Notes: generated by a model from the letters alone, not told the origin. Positions 41,411 through 49,793 are shown, counted from the first letter of the stretch. The stretch: 64,000 bases of DNA from Actinoallomurus sp050942425 (GCF_050942425.1 NZ_CP192063.1:8990001-9054000); one strand, 5' to 3'. Numbers and translations: made by a program.

Positions 41411-42495
41411 GCCGTTCTCCTGTCGGCCATCGCGTCGCGGTTCCAGGCGATGCCCAGTCCCGGCGTGTCAGGGGCGATGGCGTGGCCGTTCTGGATGCGC
41501 AGTTCGTCGTGGGTGAGGGCGCGCAGTTGCGGGATGTGCTCGACGTAGCGTCCGTTGGGCACCGCGGCGACGAGGCTGACGTGCAGTTCCATCAGGAAGT
41601 GCGGGCAGACGTCGACGTTGAAGGTCTCCGCGAGGTGGGCGACCTTCAGCCAGGGGGTGATCCCGCCGATGCGAGCCACGTCGACCTGGATGATGGAGGC
41701 CGCGCCGCGAGCGAGGTAGTCGCGGAAGTGAGCCATCGAGTAGAGGGACTCGCCGACGGCGACCGGGATGGAGGTCGAACGGGCGAGCGCCACGTGGCCC
41801 TCGACGTCGTCGGCGGGAAGCGGCTCCTCGAACCAGGCCAGGCTGATCGGCTCGAACGCGGCGGCGCGGCGGCGCGCCTCGGCACGGGTCATCGACTGGT
41901 TGGCGTCGACCATGAGGTCCAGCCCGGGGCCGACGGCGTCGCGCACCGCCCGCAGCCGTTCGACGTCCTGCTCGATCCGGGGCTTGCCCACCTTCACCTT
42001 GATGCCCGACCAGCCGGCGGCCTGGGAGGCGAGCGCGCCGGTGACGAGGTCGTCGGTGGACAGGTGCAGCCAGCCGCCCTCGGTGTCGTACAGCGGCACC
42101 TGCGGGCGGAACCCGCCGGCCACCCGCCACAACGGCTCACCGGCCCGGCTACACCGCAGATCCCACAGCGCGGTGTCCACCGCCGCGAGGGCCAGCGAGG
42201 TGATCGCCCCCACCGTGGTGGCCCGGGTGGAGGCGAACAGGTCATGCCAGAGGTACTCGATCTCCCGGGCGTCCCGCCCCGGCAGGCGAGGCAGGAGATG
42301 CTCCCGCAGCATCGCCAGCACGGCACTGCCGCCGGTGCCGATCGTGTACGAGTAGCCGAGCCCGGTGTTCCCGTCATCGGTGGTCAGTTCGACGAAGACG
42401 GTCTCCTGCTTGAGGAACGCCTGCACCGCGTCGGTGCGCTCCGTCTCGACCTCCACGTCGACCAGGAAGGCGGTCGCTTCGACGATCTTGGTCAC
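41407..42495 (-). CDS. Enolase-superfamily sugar-acid dehydratase (mandelate racemase subgroup)
   Basis: 362 residues from GTG 42495 with GGAGG upstream. The KxK catalytic motif is WSGIKVKVGKPR; metal ligands lie in LMVDANQSM, WFEEPLPADD and PVAVGESLYS. The His of the His-Asp dyad is in CPHFLMELHVSLVAA, which most resembles L-talarate/galactarate dehydratases (PHF-ME-H). It should dehydrate an acid sugar to a 2-keto-3-deoxy acid. It sits between the binding protein and permeases, so the importer probably brings in its substrate. L-fuconate or D-galactarate are possible substrates; sequence alone does not decide. Confidence 0.85.
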   Translation of the reverse strand: MTKIVEATAFLVDVEVETERTDAVQAFLKQETVFVELTTDDGNTGLGYSYTIGTGGSAVLAMLREHLLPRLPGRDAREIEYLWHDLFASTRATTVGAITSLALAAVDTALWDLRCSRAGEPLWRVAGGFRPQVPLYDTEGGWLHLSTDDLVTGALASQAAGWSGIKVKVGKPRIEQDVERLRAVRDAVGPGLDLMVDANQSMTRAEARRRAAAFEPISLAWFEEPLPADDVEGHVALARSTSIPVAVGESLYSMAHFRDYLARGAASIIQVDVARIGGITPWLKVAHLAETFNVDVCPHFLMELHVSLVAAVPNGRYVEHIPQLRALTHDELRIQNGHAIAPDTPGLGIAWNRDAMADRRTA

Positions 42496-42520
42496 GCTGG
42501 TCTCCCTCCGTGGGCACATC

Positions 42521-43582
42521 TCACGAGCAGGACAGGACGGTGTCCTTGAAAGCCGTGAGGAGTTGCTGCGTCTTGGTCTGCCGCTCCTGGTCGTACGTGC
42601 TCACGTTGTCGCGGGTGACCACGAAGGAGCCGGAGTCGATCACCGTGCCGGGGTTGCGCACGGTGCACGCCCCGCTCCGCAGCCGGCCGAGCGCCCACGA
42701 CCCGACGTACGCCTGGCCGACCGGGTTCTGGGTGACGGTCGCGGCCACGGAACCGTCGGAGATTCCGGAGAGGATCTTGGGGTCGTCGTCGATGGCGACG
42801 ACCTTGATGGGCAGGTGGTTACGCTTCACCCCCGCCGCGGCGGCGACGGCCGGGTTGTAGGCGGTGGTCACGATCCCGGCGATCTGCGTGCCGTGCGCGG
42901 TGAGCAGATCGGAGACGGCCCGCTGCGCGGTCTGCAGGTCCGTGTCGACGTCGGTGATCGTCGTGAGGAGTTTGACCTGCCCGTTGGTCTCCGCCACCGC
43001 CTTCTTCACGCCGGCGATCCGGCGCTGGGTGTTGGAGTCGACGTTGTTGCCGGTGAGGTGGACCAGGTTCCCGTGGCCGCCCATGGCCTTGATGTCGGCC
43101 TGCGCGGCCTTGTACGCGGCCTGCTCCACGTCGGTGGCCAGGCAGAAGTCGGCCTTGTCGACGTCCCCGGCCGGGCAGGATCCCAGCGAGGCCACCGTGG
43201 AGCCCTTGGACTTCAGCTCGGCGAAGGTGCTGTTGATGTCGGTCGGCGAGACGCCGAAGATGCCGAACGCGTTGTACCCCTGAGCCGCCAGCGTGTCGAG
43301 CAGGCTGTTCTGCTTGGCCTGGTTCCACTCGGCGGTCTCGTTGAACGTCACCTGGCCGAGCCCGAAGTCGGTCTTGGCCTTCTGCCCGGCCGTCTTCCAC
43401 GGCTGGAAGTACGGGTGTGCGCCACCGGGTACGAGGGCGACCTTCACGCTCGACAGCGGGACCTTGGCCTCCGCGCCCTTCGCGCCCGTGGCGTTCGACG
43501 CCCCCCGGGTGCTGCAGCCCGCGAGGGCCACGGCCGACAGACCGGCGACGAGCAGCACCCGTCCGGTGAGTGGACGCTTCAC
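42521..43582 (-). CDS. Sugar-binding lipoprotein of the second ABC transporter
   Basis: 353 residues from GTG 43582 (AAGGTGG 6 nt upstream); an ATG 18 nt earlier is possible. Lipobox VALAGC after a hydrophobic signal. The mature part is a periplasmic-binding-protein type 4 (RbsB-like): VKVALVPGGAHPYFQPWKTAGQKAKTDFG, NLVHLTGNNVDSNTQRRIAGVKKAV, and VVAIDDDPKILSGISDGSVAATVTQNPVGQAYVG. First gene of the five-gene operon, divergent from the GntR regulator. Confidence 0.9.
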   Translation of the reverse strand: MKRPLTGRVLLVAGLSAVALAGCSTRGASNATGAKGAEAKVPLSSVKVALVPGGAHPYFQPWKTAGQKAKTDFGLGQVTFNETAEWNQAKQNSLLDTLAAQGYNAFGIFGVSPTDINSTFAELKSKGSTVASLGSCPAGDVDKADFCLATDVEQAAYKAAQADIKAMGGHGNLVHLTGNNVDSNTQRRIAGVKKAVAETNGQVKLLTTITDVDTDLQTAQRAVSDLLTAHGTQIAGIVTTAYNPAVAAAAGVKRNHLPIKVVAIDDDPKILSGISDGSVAATVTQNPVGQAYVGSWALGRLRSGACTVRNPGTVIDSGSFVVTRDNVSTYDQERQTKTQQLLTAFKDTVLSCS

Positions 43583-43600
43583 CTGCCACCACCTTTCCAA

Positions 43601-43711
43601 GGATCGTATATTTTCCGAGGAGTATGCGGGTGGGGTGAGCGTGCGTCAAGAGGGCAAATACCGTCGAGCGCAATCGCCGATCGGACGGATCGTATAGGAT
43701 CGTCGATGCGC
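43601..43711. promoter_or_regulatory. Repeated GGATCGTATA motif between the GntR gene and the importer operon
   Basis: GGATCGTATA occurs at 43601-43610, just before the binding-protein gene, and again at 43687-43696 as part of GATCGTATAGGATC, a near-palindrome. The second site precedes the GntR gene. Both are candidate GntR/FCD operators. The rest of the 232-bp gap shows nothing else. Confidence 0.55.
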
Positions 43712-43814
43712 GTTGATCTGGTGACGCACGTGGACGTCGCGATCGTGTCGCCGGCGGGCAGCGCGCGGCCTACCGTCTCGACGGGAGCAGTGAGGCAGAT
43801 GGAAGGGTGAGGCG

Positions 43815-44507
43815 ATGACGCTGATACAGCCTCGGCAGATGCTCGCCGACACGGTCTATGAGGCGATCGAGCAGCGGCTCGTCAACCACGACCTCGAACC
43901 GGGCGCCAAGCTCAACATCAGCACACTGGCCCAGGAACTGGACGTCTCACCGACGCCGGTACGGGAAGCGCTGGCGCGCCTGGAAGCCGACGGGCTGGTC
44001 GTCAAGCGGCCCAACGCCGGCTATGCCGCCGCACCGCTCATGGGCAGCAAGGACTTCGACGAGCTGTTCGAGATGCGGTTGCTGCTCGAGCCCGCCGCCG
44101 CGGGCCGCGCCGCCGCCAGGGTCGGCGAGGACGACCTGCGAGCGCTCACCGACACCCTCGCCGAGATGCGCAAGGTACAGGGCGGCGCCGGCAGCCGGGA
44201 GACGCTGCGGCTGTTCGTCCACCAGGACGCGCTCTTCCACGACATCATCGCGAACTCCGGCGGGAACACCCTGATGGCCGACACACTGCGGCGCTTCCGC
44301 GCCCACACGCACCTGTATCGGCTCTACTTCCGCGAGGGCATCACCGATGCGACGTGCCGCGAGCACGAGCGCGTCCTCGACGCCCTGCGCGAAGCGGACG
44401 CCGACGCCGCCGCGGCCACCATGCGCACCCACCTCCGCCGCGCCCAACAGCGACTGCTTCCCACCGTGATCGGCACCGGACCCGACGACGCCGACAGCCG
44501 CGCCTGA
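43815..44507 (+). CDS. GntR family regulator, FCD subfamily
   Basis: 230 residues. Winged HTH ADTVYEAIEQRLVNHDLEPGAKLNISTLAQELDVSPTPVREALARLEADGLVVKRPNAGYAAA is standard GntR. The FCD ligand domain has the metal or ligand residues seen in LFEMRLLLEPAAAGRAA, LFVHQDALFHDIIANSGGN and CREHERVLDALREADADAAAATMRTHL. FCD proteins sense organic or sugar acids, which agrees with the divergent operon containing a sugar-acid dehydratase. ATG 43815 follows GAGGCG at 43810. Confidence 0.92.
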   Translation: MTLIQPRQMLADTVYEAIEQRLVNHDLEPGAKLNISTLAQELDVSPTPVREALARLEADGLVVKRPNAGYAAAPLMGSKDFDELFEMRLLLEPAAAGRAAARVGEDDLRALTDTLAEMRKVQGGAGSRETLRLFVHQDALFHDIIANSGGNTLMADTLRRFRAHTHLYRLYFREGITDATCREHERVLDALREADADAAAATMRTHLRRAQQRLLPTVIGTGPDDADSRA

Positions 44508-44541
44508 CGACCGAGGACCAAGGGAACGCCGTCACGCACGG

Positions 44542-45414
44542 TCATGCGACCCACGACGGAACGATCTGGCCCAGGCGGGCCGGCGCGGTCAGCGCGCGGA
44601 TCGCGATGACGACACCGTCGGCGACCGTGAAGGCCACGACCGTGACCGGCCGTCCGCCGATGGTGATGAGAACGCCCGGAACGCCGTCCAAGAGCACCGG
44701 GTGCGCCAGCGCCTCCCCGCGCGCGAACCTCGTCGCCCCGGCCGCGACCTGGCCCGCGCCGCGGATGACTGCGGTCCCCTCCGGAGTCTGGGCCCGCAGC
44801 TCGACATCGGGTGCGAGCACGGTCAGCAGTGTTTCGACGTCGCCCTTGCCGACCGCCGCGAAGAACGCGTCGATGACGTCCCGGGCAGCGGCATGGGGGT
44901 CGGCCGTGGGTGTGCCCGATCGCAGCCGCCCCCGGGCCCGGCTGGCGAGCATCTTGGTGGCCGCGGCGCTCCGGCCGAGGATGGCCGCGATCGCGTCGAA
45001 CGGGACCTCGAATACGTCGTGGAGCACGAACGACACCCGTTCCGCCGGAGTGAGGGCGTCCATGACGACGTACAGCGCGAGGCCGACGGACTCGGCGAGC
45101 ACGGCCTCCTCCTCGGGATCGATCCGGGAGTCCCCGGCCACCTCCCGCGGGAGCGTGCCGACGTCGAGTTCGAGCGGCTGCTCGCCCCGCACCCCGCGCC
45201 TTCGGAGCACGTCCAGGCAGATCCGGCCGGTCACCGTGGTGAGCCAGCCGCGCAGGTCCTCGATGTCACCGCGACCGGTCCGCGCGAGCCGCAGCCACGC
45301 CTCCTGAACGGCGTCGTCCGCGTCGGCGTGCGAGCCGAGCACGCGGAACGCGATCGCGTGGAGATAGGAGCGCTGGGTCTCGAACTCCGCGGCGAGCTCT
45401 TCCTCTTCGGTCAT
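44542..45414 (-). CDS. sigJ: ECF sigma factor, SigJ/ECF41-like with SnoaL domain
   Basis: 290 residues. Sigma region 2 (EFETQRSYLHAIAFRVLGSHADADDAVQEAWLRL) and region 4 (ALTPAERVSFVLHDVFEVPFDAIAAILGRSAAATKMLASRARGRL) are followed by a SnoaL/NTF2-like C-terminal domain (VIDAFFAAVGKGDVETLLTVLAPDVELRAQ). This fused domain defines the ECF41 (SigJ) group, which lacks a classic anti-sigma factor and is encoded beside COE genes (carboxymuconolactone decarboxylase, oxidoreductase or epimerase). The divergent neighbour is such a CMD gene. Symbol by family resemblance. Confidence 0.9.
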   Translation of the reverse strand: MTEEEELAAEFETQRSYLHAIAFRVLGSHADADDAVQEAWLRLARTGRGDIEDLRGWLTTVTGRICLDVLRRRGVRGEQPLELDVGTLPREVAGDSRIDPEEEAVLAESVGLALYVVMDALTPAERVSFVLHDVFEVPFDAIAAILGRSAAATKMLASRARGRLRSGTPTADPHAAARDVIDAFFAAVGKGDVETLLTVLAPDVELRAQTPEGTAVIRGAGQVAAGATRFARGEALAHPVLLDGVPGVLITIGGRPVTVVAFTVADGVVIAIRALTAPARLGQIVPSWVA

Positions 45415-45448
45415 GGTTCTCCTCGGCGTACGGCGGTGCCACTACCAG

Positions 45449-45512
45449 GACGCATCGCGCGCTTGGAAGGTAACTCCGGGGCCGGCGTTACCTTCCGCCG
45501 CGGCCGCACGTC
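45449..45512. promoter_or_regulatory. Mirror-image ECF promoters between sigJ-like and CMD genes
   Basis: Leftward: GTTACC (complement of 45469-45474), 16-nt spacer, CGTC (complement of 45449-45452). Rightward: GTTACC (45487-45492), 16 nt, CGTC (45509-45512). The -35 elements lie in a 10-bp perfect inverted repeat GGAAGGTAAC/GTTACCTTCC. A 16-nt spacer and CGTC -10 are the known ECF41 pattern (published -35 TGTCACA), so both genes may be transcribed by the sigma factor itself. Confidence 0.65.
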
Positions 45513-45557
45513 GTAGTGCCGTCCGCGGGTCCAACGACCCCGTTCCCTGGAGGAAAG

Positions 45558-46007
45558 ATGACAGCACGTATCCAGAACGCGGCAAGCCACCCCGACATCA
45601 CGACGGGCGTCCAGCACATATTCAAGGAGGTGTACTCCGGCGGCGTACCGCGTGAGACGCTTGAGCTGGTGCATCTGCGCGCGAGCCAGATCAACGGCTG
45701 CAGCGCCTGTGCCGACGCCGGCACCGCGGGCAAGGCCGGTGTCAGCGTCGAGAAGCTGCTCGCCGTCGCCACCTGGTACGAGAACCCGCTCTTCGACGAC
45801 GCCGAGCGGGCCGCGTTGGCGCTCACCGAGGCCGCGACCCGGCTCTCCGACCGGCCCGGCGCGGTCACCGACGAGATCTGGGCCGAGGCCGCGAAGCACT
45901 ACGACGAGCGGCAACTCGCGTCCCTGGTGCTCATGGTGGCGATCACCAACTTCTTCAACCGCATCAACACCACCTTCCGGGTGCCCGCCGGAACCAGGTG
46001 GGACTGA
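45558..46007 (+). CDS. AhpD-like carboxymuconolactone decarboxylase family protein
   Basis: 149 residues from ATG 45558 with GGAGGAAAG directly upstream. The CxxC redox motif is CSACADAG in the family context RASQINGCSACADAGTAGKAGVSVEKLLAVATWYENPLFDDAERAALALTEAATRL. AhpD-type proteins are disulfide reductases or alkylhydroperoxidases that help detoxify peroxides. It is the COE-type partner of the divergent ECF41-like sigma factor. Confidence 0.9.
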   Translation: MTARIQNAASHPDITTGVQHIFKEVYSGGVPRETLELVHLRASQINGCSACADAGTAGKAGVSVEKLLAVATWYENPLFDDAERAALALTEAATRLSDRPGAVTDEIWAEAAKHYDERQLASLVLMVAITNFFNRINTTFRVPAGTRWD

Positions 46008-46158
46008 CGCGGCGAAGAAGTCGCGCTTGCGTCAGATCGGCGTCCGACACGAAGGCGTCCCGCTCAGAAGCTGATCGCCCTCGAAGCGGCGAGCCGCCCG
46101 TTTCGGCCCGGACCGCGGCTCCTCTCACCGCCGGTTCCGGTCCGGACCGCGGCTCGCC

Positions 46159-46890
46159 TCACCGCCGGTCAGGCGGAAGGCCCGGACCGGTGGCGAGGAC
46201 GCAGATCACCGGCGGGCTGAGCGGGAGGGTCTCGGTGCTCATCTGTGTGAAGCCGGCGCTCCCCAGCAGGTCCTCGATTTCGCGGGCGGCGTTGCGGGAC
46301 GTGTCCGCCGTGGCGCCGTGGCAGCGGGGCTGGGACACGATGGCGAGGCGTCCGGCGGGTGCGAGCCGTCGGCGCAGTTCGGCGAGCCGTTCGGCCGGCG
46401 CGGGCCAGAACCCGAGGGAGTTGACGGCGAGGATGGCGTCGAAGGGGCCGTCGAGGGCGGGCGGAAGCCGATCGACGGAGGCTCTGATCAGGCTGACCCG
46501 GCCGGCCCGGATGGCGGCGGCGTTACGCCTGGACGCTTGCCGGAGCATCACGTCGGAATGGTCGATCCCGTACACATGACCTGCGCCGGCGCGGGCCAGT
46601 TCCGCGACCGCGACGCCGGGGCCGAAGCCGATCTCCAGGACCTTGTCGTCGGGCCGCACATCGAGCAGCGAGACCACCCAGCGGTTGCGCTGCCGGTTGG
46701 AGGGGCGGTGGGCGAACACCCAGCCGTTCACGCGCCCGGCCGCGCCGCGAGGTTGATGTGCCTGGCCGATGACGTCGCGGTCCAGGGCACGCACCGCGAC
46801 GATCCCGGCGCGCCCGACCCCGTACTCGACAGCTGCGGTCACCGCCCGCTTCACTGCCCGTGGCATGCTTCTTTCATGTCGCGTTTCCAT
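46159..46890 (-). CDS. Class I SAM-dependent methyltransferase
   Basis: 243 residues (or 235 from the second ATG at 46866). Motif I is KVLEIGFGPGVAVAELARAGAGHVYGIDHSD, followed by DAILAVNSLGFWP and ELRRRLAPAGRLAIVSQPR, the Methyltransf_11/25 pattern. The basic N-terminus (PRAVKRAVTAAVEYGVGRAG) is unusual and may interact with membrane or partner. It is divergent from a MerR gene whose operator-like dyad lies 15 bp upstream of the first ATG, so it is the likely MerR target. Substrate unknown. Confidence 0.85.
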   Translation of the reverse strand: METRHERSMPRAVKRAVTAAVEYGVGRAGIVAVRALDRDVIGQAHQPRGAAGRVNGWVFAHRPSNRQRNRWVVSLLDVRPDDKVLEIGFGPGVAVAELARAGAGHVYGIDHSDVMLRQASRRNAAAIRAGRVSLIRASVDRLPPALDGPFDAILAVNSLGFWPAPAERLAELRRRLAPAGRLAIVSQPRCHGATADTSRNAAREIEDLLGSAGFTQMSTETLPLSPPVICVLATGPGLPPDRR

Positions 46891-47394
46891 GGCCGGCAGT
46901 CAACGACTTCAAGTGCACCTGAAGTCAACCCACCCGGCGGCCTGCTCACCATCGGCGAGCTGGCCCGCCGCACGGGAGTCGCCGCCTCGGCCCTGCGCTA
47001 CTACGAAGAACTCGGCCTGCTCCCCGCGCCCGCCAGGGTCTCGGGGCAGCGCCGCTACCCCGAGTCGGCCGCCCGGGTCGTCGGCACGATCCTGCTCTAC
47101 AGCGACGCGGGGTTCACCCTCGCCGAGCAGAAGACCCTCCTCGCATCGCGCGCCGACACGCCCGGCTGGAGAGAGCTCGCGCAGCGCAAGGTCGCGGAAC
47201 TCGACGAGCAGATCGCCAGGGCGCAGGCCGCCCGCGAGGCCATCCGGCACGGGCTGCGCTGCCCCCACGAGGACGTCACGCACTGCCCCAACTTCAACGC
47301 CGGCGTCACCGCCCGGCTCGCCGGCCGGCCGCTCGCACAGTCCCACCAGCAGCTGCACGACCAACGGTTCCGCGAACCGGATCCGTCAACCTAA
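46876..47394 (+). CDS. MerR family transcriptional regulator
   Basis: 172 residues. HTH: LLTIGELARRTGVAASALRYYEELGLLPAPARVSGQRRYPESAARVVGTILLYSDAGFTLAEQKTLL, then a dimerisation helix (RELAQRKVAELDEQIARAQAAREAIRHGLRCPHEDVTHCPNF) with Cys residues in RCPHEDVTHCPNF near the C-terminus, as in a common MerR_1 subgroup. ATG 46876 is the only in-frame standard start before the HTH; it overlaps the methyltransferase start region and puts the operator-like dyad within codons 10-17. The first 25 residues are therefore unusual and the start is uncertain. Confidence 0.85.
   Translation: MSRFHGRQSTTSSAPEVNPPGGLLTIGELARRTGVAASALRYYEELGLLPAPARVSGQRRYPESAARVVGTILLYSDAGFTLAEQKTLLASRADTPGWRELAQRKVAELDEQIARAQAAREAIRHGLRCPHEDVTHCPNFNAGVTARLAGRPLAQSHQQLHDQRFREPDPST
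46905..46926. promoter_or_regulatory. MerR-type operator dyad
   Basis: GACTTCAAGTG followed by CACCTGAAGTC is a 22-bp dyad matching at 10 of 11 pairs. On the minus strand TTGACT directly before it can act as the -35 of the methyltransferase gene, with the dyad in the spacer. Confidence 0.6.
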
Positions 47395-47426
47395 CGCCGG
47401 CGCTGTCGAAGGTGATGTCGGTCTGC

Positions 47427-48059
47427 TCAACGCCGGCGGGCTCGAAGGACGGCGTCGTGCACGGTGACCTCGTGGCCGTCATGGCTTTCATGGCCGGCGG
47501 CCGGTCGGGGCCTCGCGTCGGCGACGACGATGTCCCACCGGTCGGGGTCGAGGTCGGCGGCGACCTCCTCGGCCGTGAAGAACAGCTCTGGTGCGAAGGG
47601 GCGCGGCACCGTCTGCAGGTCCGACGGGTGGTGGCCGACGATGAGCAGCGTGCCGCCCGGCGCGACCGCCGCCGCCAGCCGGCGGAACAGCGCCGCGCGC
47701 GACGCCGCCACATGCACGTAGTGGGTGGAGACCAGATCGAAGTGCTCCGCGGCGGGCGTCCAGGCGGTCAGGTCGGCCGGTACCCAGTCGATCCGGTCGG
47801 CGATGCCGTCGCCGAGGGCTTCGACGTGTTCTCGGGCACGGCTCAGCGCGGTGGTGGCGAAGTCCACCGCCGTCACCCGCCAGCCGCGCGAGGCGAGCCA
47901 GACGGCGTCGCCTCCCTCGCCGCAGCCCGCGTCCAGTGCCGTGCCGGGCGTCAGATCCCCGGCCTCCGCCACCAGTTGCGAGTTGGGCCGCCCGCTCCAG
48001 ACCGCGGTACGGCCGCGGTAACGGTCTTCCCAGTACTCCTGGTCGAACTCTTCGGACAC
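47427..48059 (-). CDS. Class I SAM-dependent methyltransferase (TPMT/Methyltransf_25-like)
   Basis: 210 residues from GTG 48059, with GGAAGGGA upstream; a longer open frame exists but is compositionally a shadow. EEFDQEYWEDRYRGRTAVWSGRPNSQLVAEAGDL is the typical N-terminus, then motif I ALDAGCGEGGDAVWLASRGWRVTAVDFATTAL, HFDLVSTHYVHV and AVAPGGTLLIVGHHPSD. This group is widespread in actinobacteria beside thioredoxin-reductase-like genes, as here (20 bp downstream of one), so an operon is likely. Substrate unknown. Confidence 0.87.
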   Translation of the reverse strand: MSEEFDQEYWEDRYRGRTAVWSGRPNSQLVAEAGDLTPGTALDAGCGEGGDAVWLASRGWRVTAVDFATTALSRAREHVEALGDGIADRIDWVPADLTAWTPAAEHFDLVSTHYVHVAASRAALFRRLAAAVAPGGTLLIVGHHPSDLQTVPRPFAPELFFTAEEVAADLDPDRWDIVVADARPRPAAGHESHDGHEVTVHDAVLRARRR

Positions 48060-48079
48060 GACGGATTCCCTTCCGTGGT

Positions 48080-49099
48080 TCACAGGCCGTGGCGGCGGTC
48101 GCCCGCCACCTGTTCGCAGAGACGTGCTTCGTTCTCCGCCGAGAACGGGTCCCGATGCGCGGCGACCGCCCGGCGGGTCTCCTCGGCGATCAGGTCGGCG
48201 TTGATCTGGGCCCCCGCTCCGGCGCCCGCGGACGCGGAGGAGACGACCTGGGCGACCGGGTCGGTGACGTTGCCCGCGACCCACACGCCGGGCACGTCCG
48301 TACGGCCGGTCGCGTCGGCGGGGATGCTCGCCCCGATCCCCATCGGGTGTTCGACCGGCCGCAGTCCGAGCGCGGCCAGGAAGCCGGCGCGCGCCGTCAT
48401 CCGCGTCGCGACCGCCAACGCCTCACGGGCGACCACCGTGCCGTCGCTCAGCCGTACTCCCACGAGGCGGTCGTCGACGATCTCCAGAGACGCCACCTCG
48501 CCGTCCACCACGCCGATGCCGCGCGCGGCCAGCTGCTCCGCCTCCTCGGCGGTCGGCGGCGTGGTGTGGGAGAAGAAGGTGACATCGTCGCTCAGCTGCC
48601 GGAACATCAACGCCTGGTGCACCGACATCGGCCCGGTGGCCAGCACGCCGATCGCCTGGTCCCGGACCTCCCAGCCGTGGCAGTACGGGCAGTGCACGAC
48701 GTCCCGCCCCCAGCGAGCGCGCAGTCCCGGTATGTCCGGCAGCTCGTCGACCAGCCCGGTGGCGACCAGCAGCCGTCGGGCACGGACCGTCCAGCCATCG
48801 GCCAGCGTCACCGCGAACCCGTCGCCCTCGCGCACCACGGTCTCGACCTCGCCGGGCACCACCTGGCCGCCATAGCCGCGAACCTCCGCCCGGCCCTGCT
48901 CCAGCAGTTCCGCCGGCGGGACCCCGTCCCGCGACAGGAACCCGTGCACGCCCGCCGCCGGGGCGTTGCGCGGGGAGCCGCCGTCGATCACCACCACCGA
49001 CCGCCGTGAGCGGGCCAGCATCAGCGCCCCGCTCAGTCCCGCGGCACCACCGCCGACGACCACCACGTCATAGCCGTCCCTCAGCCGATCGGTCACCAT
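48080..49099 (-). CDS. Thioredoxin-reductase-like FAD/NAD(P)-dependent oxidoreductase
   Basis: 339 residues from ATG 49099 with GGAGG 5 nt upstream. FAD motif YDVVVVGGGAAGLSGALMLARS; redox pair in VVHCPYCHGWEV (CxxC as in thioredoxin reductase); NAD(P) site VLATGPMSVHQAL; C-terminal PGVWVAGNVTDPVAQVVSSASAGAGAG. Actinobacterial relatives use the CPYC motif in disulfide or dithiolopyrrolone-type chemistry or have no known partner. It is the first gene of an operon with the methyltransferase and is divergent from an XRE/cupin regulator. Confidence 0.9.
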   Translation of the reverse strand: MVTDRLRDGYDVVVVGGGAAGLSGALMLARSRRSVVVIDGGSPRNAPAAGVHGFLSRDGVPPAELLEQGRAEVRGYGGQVVPGEVETVVREGDGFAVTLADGWTVRARRLLVATGLVDELPDIPGLRARWGRDVVHCPYCHGWEVRDQAIGVLATGPMSVHQALMFRQLSDDVTFFSHTTPPTAEEAEQLAARGIGVVDGEVASLEIVDDRLVGVRLSDGTVVAREALAVATRMTARAGFLAALGLRPVEHPMGIGASIPADATGRTDVPGVWVAGNVTDPVAQVVSSASAGAGAGAQINADLIAEETRRAVAAHRDPFSAENEARLCEQVAGDRRHGL

Positions 49100-49141
49100 G
49101 ACCACCTCCGGGAACGACGATGCAGTCCCATCGGCGGTCTC

Positions 49142-49173
49142 CGCAAACTCCGTTGCCGTTATGGCAAACTGGT
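49142..49173. promoter_or_regulatory. Putative XRE/cupin operator
   Basis: GCAAACT occurs twice (49143-49149 and 49164-49170), the second inside TTGCC-N5-GGCAA (49154-49168). The site lies just before the XRE/cupin gene and between it and the divergent flavoprotein gene. Confidence 0.4.
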
Positions 49174-49176
49174 GGC

Positions 49177-49776
49177 ATGGACGACGACCTCGACCAGGCG
49201 CTCGCCGCAGTCGGACCCCGGCTGCGCACGCTGCGCCGGGAGCGCGAGACCACCCTGGCCGATCTGTCGGCGGCGACCGGCATCTCGGTGAGCACCCTGT
49301 CCCGGCTGGAGTCCGGTGCCCGCCGGCCCACCCTCGAGCTCCTGCTCCCCCTGGCCAAGGCGTACGGCGTCACGCTCGACGAGCTCGTTGACGCCCCTCA
49401 GACCGGAGACCCACGCGTCCACCTGCGACCGGTCACCCGCCACGGCATGACCATGCTGCCCCTGACCCGCCGAGCCGGGGGCATCCAGGCGTACAAGCTG
49501 ATCATCCCTGCCGACAGCTCTCGCCGGGAGCCCGAGCCGCGGACCCACGAGGGCTACGACTGGCTCTACGTCCTCAACGGACGGCTGCGGGTCATCCTCG
49601 GTGACCAGGACCTGATCCTCTCACCGGGCGAGGCCGCCGAGTTCGACACCCGCGTACCGCACTGGTTCGGCGCGGTCGGCCCCGAACCGGTGGAGTTCCT
49701 CAGCCTGTTCGGCACCCAGGGCGAACGCGCCCACCTCCGCGCCCGCCCCAAGACGAAGGACCGACCCGAACGATGA
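49177..49776 (+). CDS. XRE family regulator with cupin domain
   Basis: 199 residues from ATG 49177. HTH: LRTLRRERETTLADLSAATGISVSTLSRLESGARRPTLELLLPLAKAYGVTLDELV. The C-terminal cupin (IQAYKLIIPADSSRREPEPRTHEGYDWLYVLNGRLRVILGDQDLILSPGEAAEFDTRVPHWFG) binds a small ligand. It is divergent from the thioredoxin-reductase-like operon and probably controls it. Confidence 0.9.
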   Translation: MDDDLDQALAAVGPRLRTLRRERETTLADLSAATGISVSTLSRLESGARRPTLELLLPLAKAYGVTLDELVDAPQTGDPRVHLRPVTRHGMTMLPLTRRAGGIQAYKLIIPADSSRREPEPRTHEGYDWLYVLNGRLRVILGDQDLILSPGEAAEFDTRVPHWFGAVGPEPVEFLSLFGTQGERAHLRARPKTKDRPER

Positions 49777-49793
49777 CCGTACGGGTCGCGCCG

